From contig CP142451.1 of assembly GCA_038049695.1 (NCBI GenBank), positions 44,837,001 through 44,901,000 of the forward strand: a stretch of 64,000 bases of DNA, in the 5' to 3' direction. Positions 25,169-35,998 of this stretch are shown piece by piece; position 1 is the stretch's first letter; each line of letters opens with the position of its first letter. Made by a program: the position numbers and the translations under genes. Below the pieces are notes generated by a model. The model was not told the origin of the DNA. It saw only the letters and a list, made by a program, of their open reading frames with translations, and did no database searches. The stretch comes from Cinnamomum chago (Eukaryota; Streptophyta; Magnoliopsida; Laurales; Lauraceae).

Positions 25169-28100
25169 ATGCCTCCAGGAAAAGCTCCAAATCATCATGC
25201 TTCAGGCAGTAACCAGAATGAGTCAGATGCATCTGAGACACCGACAGCCACACAGTTTCAGGAACTTATGCAAGCCATGATAGCACAGCAAAGGCAGGCT
25301 AATGAGAACCAAGCAAGGTTTCAAGAGCAGTTGGCTAAGAAGGATGATGAGATGGCACAAGTTCAAAGGCAGTTATTGGAAGTCCTTCAGAACAGGAATG
25401 TAGCACCACTCGCAGGTCCACAGATTGTTATTCAGAATAGGGATCCTGACCCTAATGCTCTATTTGAGAAGTTTAGGAAGAGAGCACCCAAAGAATTTTC
25501 GGGCAATGAGGACCCACTAGTGGCAGATGACTGGCTAGTCAATACAGAGAAGATCTTTGATGTCTTCATGTGCACGGGTATACAGAAGGTCAACCTCACA
25601 GCTTCATTATTTTATGGGCTCGCAGATAGGCGGTGGCAAACAGTCAAGGATCCTTATGCAGTGATGGCAGATGATGAGGCATGGGCAGCATTCAAGATAC
25701 AGTTTCAAGACAAGTACATTCCCTCTCATGTCAAGAGGCAGAAGGCTATTGAGTTTCAGCAACTCAAGCAAGGTAGCATGACAGTGTTGGATTATGTCAC
25801 CAAATTTGAGAGATTGGCGAGGTATGCCACCGAGTTGATTGACACGGAAAGGAAGAAGATCACTAAGTTTTTGGAAGGATTGAATCCGATCATCATGAGA
25901 GATGTCATAGGAGTAGTTCCTCCAGCTACATATGATGAGGCAGTCAAGCGGGCTTATACTTTTGAGGATATTAACAATATGATTGTTCAGGACAGGAAGC
26001 AGCAATATCAGCAGCAAAATCAGAGGCAACAACAGGGCAAGAAGCCAAGGCAAGAGCAAGGTCATGTGAGGCAGGGTTGTGGACATTGTGGCAAGAATCA
26101 TGAAACTCACGAATGTAGGAAGGCCATGGGTGCCTGTTTCAAGTGTGGGGCTATGAATCATTCCATCAAGGATTGCCCATTACTTCAGAATCCAGGGAAC
26201 AGAAACCAGCAGCAGAGACAAGTAGCACCTCAGAACCAAGCACCAATTCAAAACCAAGTCAGACCACCTCAGCAGCAGCAACAGGCTAGGCCACCAGTGC
26301 AGAATCAGAATGCTCGTCCACAGCAGAATAGGCATGGCCAAGGAAGGCAGAATCAAGTACCAAACCGGCTACAGATGCATGGACGGTTGTATTATCTCAA
26401 CCGTGCAGATGCTGAAGCGGCAGGAGACGTGGTAGAAGGTAAACTTCTTGTCTGTGGGATAGAAGCCCAGATCTTATTTGATCCTGGATCCACTCATTCC
26501 TTTGCATCTCCTAGTTTTGCTAAGTTGATTGATGCACCATGTAGTGAGTTGGATTACATTTTGGTAGTGACCACTCCAGTAGGGAAACAAGTTGTGTGTA
26601 GAACCCATTATCCTAGTTGTACAGTGTGGTTAGGGGATGTTAATTTGCCGGCCAACCTCATAGTTTTGGACATGCATGATTTTGATGTCATCTTAGGCAT
26701 GGATTGGTTAGAAGCATATCATGCCACTATGGATTGTTTTAGTAAGACCATCACATTCAGATTCCAAGGACCACAGGCAGAGTTGATATTTCAGGGGAAC
26801 AGGAGGAAAACTCAAGCAGGATTTATTTCAGTGTTGAAGGCAAGCAGATTAGTGCAGAGTGGATGCCAAGCATTTATTGCGTTTATCACGGAGGATAAAC
26901 AGTCCCAAGGGGTGGAGGATATCCCCATTGTGTGTGAATTTCCGGACGTTTTTCCAGAAGAAATCCCGGGTTTACCACCAATTAGAGAAGTTGAGTTTAC
27001 AATTGAACTCCTTCCAGGGACAGCCCCGATCTCGATTGCACCATATAGGATGGCTCCAGCAGAAACGGGTGAGCTAAAGCTCCAATTGCAGGAATTGTTG
27101 AGCAAAGGTTTCATTAGGCCAAGTGTTTCACCGTGGGGAGCACCGGTGTTGTTTGTGAAAAAGAAGGATGGAAGCTTGAGAATGTGCATAGACTACAGGA
27201 AGTTGAACCATGTGACAGTGGAGAACAAGTACCCTTTCCCAAGGATAGATGAATTGTTTGACCAATTACAGGGAGCAGCCTATTTTTCCAAGATAGACTT
27301 GAGGTCAGGGTACCACCAGTTGAGAGTTAGAGACTCAGATGTTCAGAAAACAGCCTTTAGAACAAGATATGGGCACTATGAGTTCTTAGTGATGCCCTTT
27401 GGTTTGACAAATGCACCAGCAGTCTTTATGGCTTTGATGAACAAGGTCTTTGCACCATATTTGGATCACTCTACGGTAGTGTTTATTGATGACGTTCTGG
27501 TATATTCTAAGAGTAAGAAGGAGCATGAAGAACATTTGAGGACAGCGTTGCAGCTCTTGAGAGACAACCAGTTATATGCAAAACTCAGTAAGTGTGAATT
27601 CTGGTTAGAGCAAGTTGCTTTTCTAGGCCACATCATCTCCAGAGAAGGTTTAGCAGTTGACCCAGCCAAGATAGAAGCAGTTGTTAGTTGGGCAAGGCCA
27701 AGCAGTGTGACAGAAATTAGAATCTTTTTGGGGTTAGCAGGCTACAGAAGATTTGTCCAAGGTTTTTCGTCCATCGCAGCCCCTTTGACAAAATTGACTA
27801 GGAAGAATGTCCCATTTGTGTGGACCGATCAGTGTGAAACCAGTTTCCAAGAGTTGAAGGGAAGGTTAACCACAGCCCCAATCCTTACATTACCCTCGAG
27901 CAACGGCGGATTTATTGTTTATACAGATGCTTCGAATGTGGGACTAGGTTGTGTATTGATGCAAGATGGCAAGGTGATTGCTTATGGCTCGAGACAGCTG
28001 AAGGACCATGAGAAGAATTATGCGACTCACAACTTGGAGTTGGCAGCAGTTGTTTTCGCATTGAAGATGTGGAGACACTATCTCTACGGAGAGAAATTTG

Positions 28101-29818
28101 AGGTCCATTCAGATCACAGAAGTTTGCAATATTTGTTCTCGCAGAAGGATTTGAATATGAGGCAAAGAAGGTGGATGGAGTATATCAAAGATTATGACTT
28201 TCCAATCAAGTATCATCCAGGCAAAGTGAATGTGGTAGCAGATGCGTTGAGCAGAAAATCAGTAGTCATGGCTAATTTGAGAGGAATGAGTGTCTTACAA
28301 CAGTTCGAAGAGTTGGGTGTAGAGGTACAAACCCTGAGATTGGGTGCAATGTTAGCGAATATGACAGTTTCAGAACCTACCTTCATCCAGAAGATTAAGG
28401 AAAATCAGTTACAAGACCCAGACTTGGCCAAGATAGTAGATGTTATTGCAGAACGCCCCGATTTCAAGGTGGTGAATGGGATATTGTATTTCCGTGACCG
28501 GTTGTGTGTGCCGAATGTGGATGATTTGAAGAGTGAAATAATGGACGAAGCTCACAGCACGCGATATTCTATGCATCCGGGTAGCACGAAGATGTACCAC
28601 AATTTGAAGAATAGATTTTGGTGGAACAACATGAAGAGAGAGATAGCAGCTTTTGTGTCTCGTTGTCTAACTTGTCAGTTGATCAAGGCAGAACATCAGA
28701 AGCCTCCAGGTTTGTTACAGCCTTTGGAAATTCCGGAGTGGAAATGGGAGCACATTACCATGGATTTCGTCTCCGGTTTGCCTAATACTAAGAAGGGAAA
28801 TAATGCAATTTGGATCATTGTAGATCGTCTGACAAAGTCTGCTCACTTCATTCCGATGAAGACCGGGAATATGATGCATATGGCACCACTTGCGAAGTTA
28901 TTTGTTGATGAGATTGTTAGTAAGCATGGTCAACCCGTCTCCATTACTTCAGATAGAGACAGTAGATTTGTTTCAAAGTTTTGGAAAACTCTTCATGAGT
29001 CGATGGGTACCAAGCTCCAATTCAGCACAGCTTATCATCCTCAGACCGATGGTCAGTCAGAAAGGACGATACAGACTCTCGAAGAGATGTTGCGTGCTTG
29101 TGTATTGGATTTCAAGATTCAGTGGGATGAGTGCTTACCTCTATGTGAATTTGCGTATAACAATAGTTACCACTCGAGCATCGGTATGGCACCTTTCGAG
29201 GCACTCTATGGTAGAAAATGCAGAACTCCGGTTTGCTGGGAAGAAGTCGGTGAACGTAGTTTTCATGGACCGACGATAGTTGGAGAGACAAGTGACAAGG
29301 TCAAGCTGATTCAGGAACGGTTGAAGATCGCCCGTAGTAGGCAGAAGAGTTATGCAGATACTCGCAGAAGAGAATTGCAGTTTCAGGTGGGTGACAAGGT
29401 GTTCTTGAAGATCTCACCAGTTAGAGGGACTTTGAGATTCGGACAGAAAGGCAAGTTGTCTAGAAGATTTATTGGTCCGTATGAGATTCTGAGCAAGATT
29501 GGAGATGTTGCTTATAGACTCGCGTTACCGCCGGAATTCTCCGGGGTACACAATGTTTTTCATGTTTCTATGCTCAAGAAGTATGTCTCTAGTCCTGCAC
29601 ACATTCTACAACATGAGCCTTTAGAGATTCGGGAAGATGCCTCGTATGTGGAAAGACCGATCAAGATCATTGACACCAAAGAGCAAGAATTGAGAAACCG
29701 GACTATTCATTGGGTCAAGGTACTTTGGGAAAATCACGAACCAGAGGAAGCCACCTGGGAATTGAAAGAGCAAGTGCAGAGGAAGTATCCACAGCTTTTA
29801 CCAGAGGTAATTGTTTGA
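25169..29818 (+). CDS. gag-pol: Gag-Pol polyprotein of element 4, intact Tekay-type chromovirus
   Basis: A 1549-aa frame with the same domain order and catalytic residues as element 3: Gag with zinc knuckle, protease, RT, RNase H, integrase D,D35E, GPY/F stretch and chromodomain. Private changes are Gly for Arg at residue 4 (CCAGGAAAA) and Glu for Asp in the integrase about ten residues after the catalytic Glu (CTCGAAGAGATG). It has Asn beside the RNase H catalytic Glu like elements 2 and 3, Glu in the connector like element 1, and the open Leu codon like element 3. Its flanking LTRs are nearly identical and both ends carry a primer site or polypurine tract. It is therefore the best candidate for a structurally complete, possibly active copy. 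Confidence 0.95.
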   Translation: MPPGKAPNHHASGSNQNESDASETPTATQFQELMQAMIAQQRQANENQARFQEQLAKKDDEMAQVQRQLLEVLQNRNVAPLAGPQIVIQNRDPDPNALFEKFRKRAPKEFSGNEDPLVADDWLVNTEKIFDVFMCTGIQKVNLTASLFYGLADRRWQTVKDPYAVMADDEAWAAFKIQFQDKYIPSHVKRQKAIEFQQLKQGSMTVLDYVTKFERLARYATELIDTERKKITKFLEGLNPIIMRDVIGVVPPATYDEAVKRAYTFEDINNMIVQDRKQQYQQQNQRQQQGKKPRQEQGHVRQGCGHCGKNHETHECRKAMGACFKCGAMNHSIKDCPLLQNPGNRNQQQRQVAPQNQAPIQNQVRPPQQQQQARPPVQNQNARPQQNRHGQGRQNQVPNRLQMHGRLYYLNRADAEAAGDVVEGKLLVCGIEAQILFDPGSTHSFASPSFAKLIDAPCSELDYILVVTTPVGKQVVCRTHYPSCTVWLGDVNLPANLIVLDMHDFDVILGMDWLEAYHATMDCFSKTITFRFQGPQAELIFQGNRRKTQAGFISVLKASRLVQSGCQAFIAFITEDKQSQGVEDIPIVCEFPDVFPEEIPGLPPIREVEFTIELLPGTAPISIAPYRMAPAETGELKLQLQELLSKGFIRPSVSPWGAPVLFVKKKDGSLRMCIDYRKLNHVTVENKYPFPRIDELFDQLQGAAYFSKIDLRSGYHQLRVRDSDVQKTAFRTRYGHYEFLVMPFGLTNAPAVFMALMNKVFAPYLDHSTVVFIDDVLVYSKSKKEHEEHLRTALQLLRDNQLYAKLSKCEFWLEQVAFLGHIISREGLAVDPAKIEAVVSWARPSSVTEIRIFLGLAGYRRFVQGFSSIAAPLTKLTRKNVPFVWTDQCETSFQELKGRLTTAPILTLPSSNGGFIVYTDASNVGLGCVLMQDGKVIAYGSRQLKDHEKNYATHNLELAAVVFALKMWRHYLYGEKFEVHSDHRSLQYLFSQKDLNMRQRRWMEYIKDYDFPIKYHPGKVNVVADALSRKSVVMANLRGMSVLQQFEELGVEVQTLRLGAMLANMTVSEPTFIQKIKENQLQDPDLAKIVDVIAERPDFKVVNGILYFRDRLCVPNVDDLKSEIMDEAHSTRYSMHPGSTKMYHNLKNRFWWNNMKREIAAFVSRCLTCQLIKAEHQKPPGLLQPLEIPEWKWEHITMDFVSGLPNTKKGNNAIWIIVDRLTKSAHFIPMKTGNMMHMAPLAKLFVDEIVSKHGQPVSITSDRDSRFVSKFWKTLHESMGTKLQFSTAYHPQTDGQSERTIQTLEEMLRACVLDFKIQWDECLPLCEFAYNNSYHSSIGMAPFEALYGRKCRTPVCWEEVGERSFHGPTIVGETSDKVKLIQERLKIARSRQKSYADTRRRELQFQVGDKVFLKISPVRGTLRFGQKGKLSRRFIGPYEILSKIGDVAYRLALPPEFSGVHNVFHVSMLKKYVSSPAHILQHEPLEIREDASYVERPIKIIDTKEQELRNRTIHWVKVLWENHEPEEATWELKEQVQRKYPQLLPEVIV

Positions 29819-29842
29819 TTTATTTGGTGGACCAAATATCCT

Positions 29843-29855
29843 AAGGGGTGGAGGA
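29843..29855 (+). other. Polypurine tract, element 4
   Basis: AAGGGGTGGAGGA directly before the LTR5 start. Confidence 0.9.
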
Positions 29856-30257
29856 TGTTAGACCCCGACCCAGACCAGTTCGATTAGTGTGCGATTAGTA
29901 TGTGTTTAGTCTTAAGTGGGTTTAGTTGTGGTTGGGTTAGAAGTGATTAGCTTTAGTCCTGGACATAGCTTTGGGAATTTTGAGAACGTTTAGTATTGGT
30001 TAGACACACTCAAGAAGGCTTGAGTGCACGTGTAAGCTTGGGAAGATCGTATCGTTTTCCGTGTGAGTGTGGTTTTGATTTCATTTGAATGATCTTTTTA
30101 TGTGTTACAACTTTCGTTTTAAGTCCATTCATGTTTGAAGCCCAAAAACCCATGTTTTGGCCCAAGGAGGGTAAAATTGTCTTTCTTGCACAAATCTGGA
30201 CACAATTTTCGAGATCTCAAAACCATGTCAAAAATATACTTTTTGGAAACTAGATAT

Positions 30258-30288
30258 TTCGACGATCATTTTATCCTTCTTCGTCGAA
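30258..30288 (+). promoter_or_regulatory. Conserved inverted repeat in LTR5
   Basis: TTCGACGA and TCGTCGAA arms, same spacing as in LTR2. Confidence 0.6.
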
Positions 30289-31065
30289 GTCATCCGAGGC
30301 CCACAAGACCATGTTTTACTCACTTCAAGTTCAAGCCAAATGGGGCCCATGAGTCATCACTTAATCCCCTTTCCCCTCCCTTTTCATTCATTTCCCAATC
30401 TCTGCAACTTTTGAGTCTAGGGCAAGAGAGAAAACCTCTTTTCTCCTTCATCTTCCTCACTTGGTTTGATCTAGCTAGAGAGCTCCAAAGGAAATTCTAA
30501 GACTACCATTTTCTTCATCTCCTTGCAAGCTCTCCATTGATACAAGTTTCTTGAGTTTTCAAGTTGGGCAAGAGCTCCTTTTTCTTCCCTCTCTCTTGTT
30601 TGACCTTCTCTAGGTAAGAGCTTCAACCCATATTTTTTTCATGGAGTCATTTTAGTTCCTTAAGATCATGTTTTTCATGTTTTCAAACCCTATTTGGAAA
30701 ATGGGTTCCTCGTTTCCATTTTGAGTGAGTTTTGTGTGTCTTCTTGTTTTTGCTTGTAGTGTGAGATTAGCTTGTGTGAAGAGCTTGGAGGAGAGTGTTT
30801 AGCATTTGGGCAAGGCAAGTAATCTCTATAGGATCATTGTGCATGTTTATTTTAAGCTACATTGTTGTTTGAGAAGTTTTGTACATGAATATGTCTACAA
30901 GTTTCATACTCATGATTTCCTTTGTGTTGGATGTTTAAAGTTTGGAAAAATATATGTTTTGTCCCTTGGAGAGTATGTAGACTCAGGGAATATAAGTGGA
31001 ATGAGAATGAATGGAAGGGAAGAAGAGAAATGTGAAAAATCTGTGCTGAAACGCATTCCCGTGCA

Positions 31066-31494
31066 CTGGCGGTCAGCACAGCGGTCAGCTCGCGGCTAGC
31101 CGCCTGTGCCCACTGCGGCTAACCGCAGGCTGACCGAACCCAGCGGTTCCTTTTCCAGAAGCTAGCATTTTCACCTGGGTTCAGCGGTCAGCTCCGCGGT
31201 CAGCCCACGGCTAACCGCCAGTCCCACTTGCGGTTAATTGCAGGCCAACCGAGGATTTCGGTTCCTTTTCCAGAAGCTGACATTTCGACCATGTTTCACG
31301 GTCAGCTCCACGGTTAGCTAGCGGCTAGCCGCCTCATCCCATCACGGCTAACCGCTGGCCAACCGCGCATGCGGTTCCTTTTCCCGAGAGCTAAACACAG
31401 AATTTCATTCCAGCGGTCAGCCTGGCGGTCACCTTGCGGCTAGCCGCCAGACCCCAGTTCGGCTAGCCGACACCTGACCGCGAGGTGACCGAAT
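31066..31494 (+). repeat. Palindrome-rich minisatellite module of LTR5
   Basis: Copy of the module described at 7572-8000. Confidence 0.8.
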
Positions 31495-32835
31495 TTGACA
31501 AGTTTCCTATTCTGAAGAGTTTTGCAAGAAGGAAAAACTAGAACATGTTAAGTGACCTCTAGCCTGATTTTGTGCACTCGAAACCCAAAATGTCTTTGAA
31601 CTTCTGGGGCACCAATCCTTTCCTAAAATTCTACTATTTGGGTCTCAATTGCACAAAGATAAATCAAAGGTCCTTGCTTGTGCTTGATAGGCCTTGTGTT
31701 CGTGCTTTGGTTTTTGATATGATGAATATCATCGTGAACTTGTTTTGAAGTGTTAGTACAAGCTTGTTTTGAAGTTTTGTTAAGAAAAAGGGGATCACTT
31801 CCTAAGCGTGTTTTGCATAAATATTATGCCTCGTGCTAGTCGTGCTCGTCGTGTTGTGATAAGTGATTTTCCCCTTTTTATCTCGACGTGTTTGATCGTG
31901 CTTCGCGTGTTTTGTGCATTCATGAATTAAGTAAACACCACTGAGCTTAGACTGCCCTTTCGGTTTGATCCACTGTCTGGGGGTCTTTAAACATGTGGAC
32001 TGTCTGCAGACTGGTCGTGTATTTATTACACATCGTGCGTGTCCGGTTCCGCGGCCGGAAGTCCCGTCTTTGTGGGAAATCGTGTCGTGCTTATATTATG
32101 TATATCGTGCTTGTCGTGCGTGCTTGCTCTTTTCATTATATAAATGATAGAGAAAGGATGGGCTCTTTGTGGATTGTAACTTTTCATGATATATTTAGTA
32201 CTCATGCTAGTTTGTTTTGATACCTCAGCTATTGTGACAGTTCAAATCAAGTATTCGATCTCAAGTGTTTTTCCAAAGTATTATTGTCATGTTCATGCCT
32301 ATATTGATTACCTGCCAAACCATCGTGTTTGACCCTTGCTTGTTGGTGCCCAGGTGCAGGAGACGTTGCCTTTGAGGAGGAGCGTCAGGAGGAGGCTTGT
32401 GAGCCAACTCCCGTGAGAGAGTGGCAGCCCGACGATGTCATTTAGATGTCGGACTGGTCCTCGAGTTTCGTCACCATTTTGTCTTAGGGTTCTTTTGTTT
32501 ATGTTGGAGATGTGTATTGGCCTCTCTTGGGAATTGTAACAAAACTTAATTTACTTTCTTGTTAGACTTGTAACTTGAACAATGTTGGGAATGCCATGTT
32601 AACTTATTCCTTTGATACTTTGTCTTGTATATTATTGTGATAGCACCTAAATATTTTACTGGTGCTTATCTAGTTGTGTTTTGCTACACGCTTCCGCAAT
32701 CGTGTACGTGTGAGTCAGATCCCGTGTCTTTGGGAATCCTCACCGCGGGAACCTGTGGGAAAACAAAATGATCAAATAAGAATAATCACAATCAACACCG
32801 TCGCGGGGCCTGGGATCCGTTCCGGGGTCGCGACA

Positions 32836-32840
32836 GATTC
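32836..32840. other. Probable target-site duplication GATTC, right copy
   Basis: These five bases follow the LTR5 end and belong to the copia RT frame. Ty3/gypsy integrases make 5-bp duplications. The partner copy should lie left of LTR1, about 1.47 kb before the window, and was not seen. Confidence 0.5.
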
Positions 32841-34013
32841 ATTGCTGGTGGCCAAGAGAACATGGTCTGTAAACTTAAGAAGTCCATTTATGGACTTAAG
32901 CAAGCATCTAGGGCATGGAACATCAAGTTTAATTAGGCAGTCAAATCCTTTGGCTTTGATCAAAACATTGATGAACCATGTGTGTATAAGAAGGGGAGTG
33001 GAAACGCAGTTGCATTTTTAGTCCTATATGTGGATGACATATTACTCATTGGAAATGATATTGGCATCTTGTCATCTACAAAGGTTTGGTTATCATCTCA
33101 ATTTCAGATGAAGGATTTGGGTGAGGCGAGCTATGTCTTAGGGATCAAGCTTTTGCGAGATCGCAAGAACAAGATGTTAGCCTTATCCCAATCTTCATAT
33201 ATTGAGAAGATATTGATCAAGTATAACATGCATGACTCCAAGAAGGGCTTGCTACCTTCTAGACATGGAGTACCACTATCTCGGAATCAATGTCCGAAGA
33301 CACCTGAGGAGATAGAAAGCATGAGGAGAGTACCATATGCATCAGCTGTTGGAAGCCTCATGTATGCAATGTTGTGTACTAGACCAGATATTTGCTTTGC
33401 CGTTGGCATGGTTAGCAGATATCAATCAAACCCTGGACCTATGCACTGGACAGCTGTTAAGCATATATTCAAGTATCTTCGGAGAACGAAAGATTATATG
33501 CTAGTCTACCGAGCAGATAATCTAACGCCACTGGCGTATACAGACTCTGATTTCCAGTTGGATGTAGATGGCAGAAAGTCTACCTCAGGATACGTCTTTA
33601 CTCTATCAGGAGGGGCTATATCATGGAGAAGTGTCAAGCAAGATTGTACTGTTGATTCTACCATGGAGGCAGAGTATGTGGCGGCATCGGAAGCTGCGAA
33701 GGAAGCAGTATGGCTCAGAAAATTCCTATTGGAATTGGGAGTTATTCCTGCAGTGCAAAAACCGATTGTCATGTACTGCGACAATACTGGTGCAGTAGCT
33801 AACTGCAAAGAGCCAAGGAATCACAAGAAAGGCAAGCATATTCAGAGAAAGTACCACTTAATCCGGGAATTTGTCCAGGATGGAGAAATAGTGGTAGAGC
33901 AGATTGCCTCAGCAAATAACTTAGCTGACCCATTTACTAAGACTCTTACTGAGAAAGTGTTTACTTCACATGTTGAGTCTATGGGAGTTAGGTTAGGTCG
34001 TAGTGATCTTTAG
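32838..34013 (+). pseudogene. Ty1/copia Pol, C-terminal half of RT plus RNase H, split by the gypsy array
   Basis: From TTC 32838 one frame runs to TAG 34011-34013 and encodes the C-terminal part of a copia polyprotein. It opens inside the RT domain with a [13 protein letters not shown] block, has the YVDD active site (LYVDDILLIGND) and ends in RNase H with MYCDNTGA, HIQRKYHLIREF and LADPFTKTL motifs. One stop (TAG 32934-32936) interrupts the frame just after RAWNIKFN, and from 32982 onward it is open. Gag, protease, integrase and the first half of RT are missing because the gypsy array was inserted here; they should lie upstream of the window in the same orientation. The stop and the insertion make it a pseudogene. 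Confidence 0.9.
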
Positions 34014-34027
34014 TGCAAGTGGGAGAT
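34014..34027 (+). other. Polypurine tract of the copia element
   Basis: TGCAAGTGGGAGAT lies between the pol stop codon and the LTR start TGTTGGGATTGG, the usual copia arrangement. Confidence 0.75.
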
Positions 34028-35960
34028 TGTTGGGATTGGTGTATGCCCTAAAGCCCACTGACTGCACTCACATCTCTGTTACTGGATATTTATTGGTTAT
34101 TTAATGGAATGACTTCTTTCTCTTTACACTTATGTATATGTATGGTTGTGTAAGGCCCATTGTTTTCTAGTAATGACTTAGGTGTGTAGTGGCTACACAC
34201 AGTTAGGTCTGAGTCATGGACACTTGAAACAATAAACTTGTTCATAACTGAGAGATGGAGTTGGGCACTTCATCTTGGTATAAGTTATAATGAGATACTC
34301 TCCTGTATTCAGGATGACTTACCTTAGTCACGGAGGTCTTTCCGGATTTATCTCATTAGTGCATGTGTCATGCATTGAACAGGACCACTTGAAGGTGTGA
34401 TCTCTAAAATAGTACTATCACAGAGAGAGATCAACTCACCTCTTGCTACTAAGTGACCAGTGCTCTTAATCTTGAGCATTTGTGGATGAACTGACGAAGT
34501 CGAGTTCTTGTACTTTAATTCACTATGGGTGAGATCCTGTTCATGGGTCAATAGCTCTGTGTTTTGGGTACTCGGGCTTGATTAGTTGGGACGTGCAAAT
34601 GCAATATGGAATGATCGTCCCCTTAGAATTATCCGATTAATCATCAGAATCTAAGATCTTAGTATATGGATGTTCCATATGGATATTGAACTTGTGGGTC
34701 GCTCCCTAGATCAAGAGAATGATATCCGGATGATGATTAAGTCAAGGGTATGAAATTCTAAGGATGAGATGTAATCAAGAAGGTAGATAGTACATCGGTT
34801 AACCTACTTGATTATGGATGTTACATAGAGGGGCATTATGGTCATTGTACTTGGTAGGTCAAAGACAATCGTCTATTTATGATGAGCTTTATTTGCAATT
34901 TAATATTTGTCCCTAGAGTGCAACCATAACTCTCTAGTGGAATGAGTTAGGGTTAAAATGATCTTAATGTTGCTATGGGGTTAGCATGGACATTTTGGTC
35001 ATTTTGGGAGCCAAGGGCAAATATGTCTTTTGGTCCCTCTTCTAGCCACTTTCCTATATTGGCATGGTTTCCTAATTTAATTAGATGATATGTGGTTGAA
35101 TTATTTTGTGGAAGAATAACTTTGAGTTTAAATTCTAATAGGCTCTTGATGGCATACATGAATTTAACTCTAGCTAAATTATTGACTAGTGGGCCATGGT
35201 GTGTTTAGCTATCTTGTGGGCCAGCCATAAGTGGAGCCACTTGTGTGAGGTTTCCAAGTATGACCAGGTATCTTTACTTGGAAGGAACAACTCCTTTTTA
35301 GGAAAGGATTCTTATAATTAAAGTTACTAAATTTTAGTATCTTTAATTAGAAAGGGTTGCACAACTTATTATGGCTGGTTGCTTTATTTATGTGATTGAC
35401 ATTCCTATTAGAGATGACTCTTAAAGGAATGTGTATTCTATATATAATCAGCACCATCCCTTGGGCGTGCAACATGAAAAGGAGGATAACCTAGGAATGC
35501 AACTCTTGCTCCATTGGCTGCCCTAGAAAAGATAGAGTGATTCACGCCCAGCCTGGTTCTCTTTGAGAGATTCACGCCCAGCCATCTCATTCTTTGATTG
35601 AAGAGTGGAGATAAGGTGCTGGCCTCTCTTTTCCACAGGATATAGATTCTGAAAACCCTTCTTAGGATTCCATAGTGTGATCCCACCATCAAGACCAATT
35701 AGATTGGGAAGTGGAATAGGAGAGAAGATCAAAGGAGAGAAAATTCTGCAACAAATTCTTGCAACATACATTGCTGATTGCAGGCTATTTTCAGATCTTT
35801 GAAGTCTTTCTTTTCAGAGTTTTGAGGCACTCATATCATCAAGGTAATAGTCCTCTATCATCTCCTTTATTTAGACACATGTTGATAATGATTTCATGGA
35901 GTTATATGCATGTTTTCATGGCTGGAATCAGATCTGAATTCTAGTTTTTTAAAACTTGAA
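34028..35960 (+). repeat. 3' LTR of the split copia element (right end not resolved)
   Basis: It starts TGTTGGGATTGG directly after the polypurine tract. The sequence has no coding frame of note and includes a repeated ATTCACGCCCAGCC motif (about 35540 and 35570). The right boundary is approximate: a minus-strand gag frame ends at 35999 and I see no clear CA end or target duplication, so the LTR may be truncated. Confidence 0.6.
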
Positions 35961-35998
35961 AATCAAAATCAGCCATGGACGTCCTCTTGAGTATGAGT

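Larger units (their letters stand above)
1..32835 (+). mobile_element. Tandem array of four Tekay/Del-like Ty3/gypsy chromovirus elements sharing five LTRs
   Basis: Four internal regions of 4848 bp each (1514-6361, 9352-14199, 17180-22027, 25008-29855) alternate with near-identical LTRs. Each junction shows the LTR end CGCGACA, a primer-binding site for initiator tRNA-Met, a Gag-Pol frame, a polypurine tract and the next LTR start TGTTAGACC. There is no host DNA and no target duplication between units, so neighbouring elements share one LTR instead of having two each. Long LTRs, the tRNA-Met primer site and a C-terminal chromodomain fit the Tekay/Del chromovirus lineage. The first 1466 bp of LTR1 lie upstream of the window, so the array may be longer. 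Unequal crossing-over between LTRs is the simplest origin; an assembly artefact cannot be excluded from sequence alone. Confidence 0.93.
29856..32835 (+). repeat. LTR5, right end of the array (2980 bp)
   Basis: Complete LTR with TG...CA ends. It is not followed by a primer-binding site; the sequence passes directly into copia reverse transcriptase coding DNA at 32836, which marks the true right boundary of the array. It is closest to LTR4. Confidence 0.95.

Noticed and set aside
1..32835. Regular direct repeats that could suggest a CRISPR array or ordinary satellite
   Set aside because: The unit is 7.8 kb and contains a complete retrotransposon. There are no short repeats with unique spacers.
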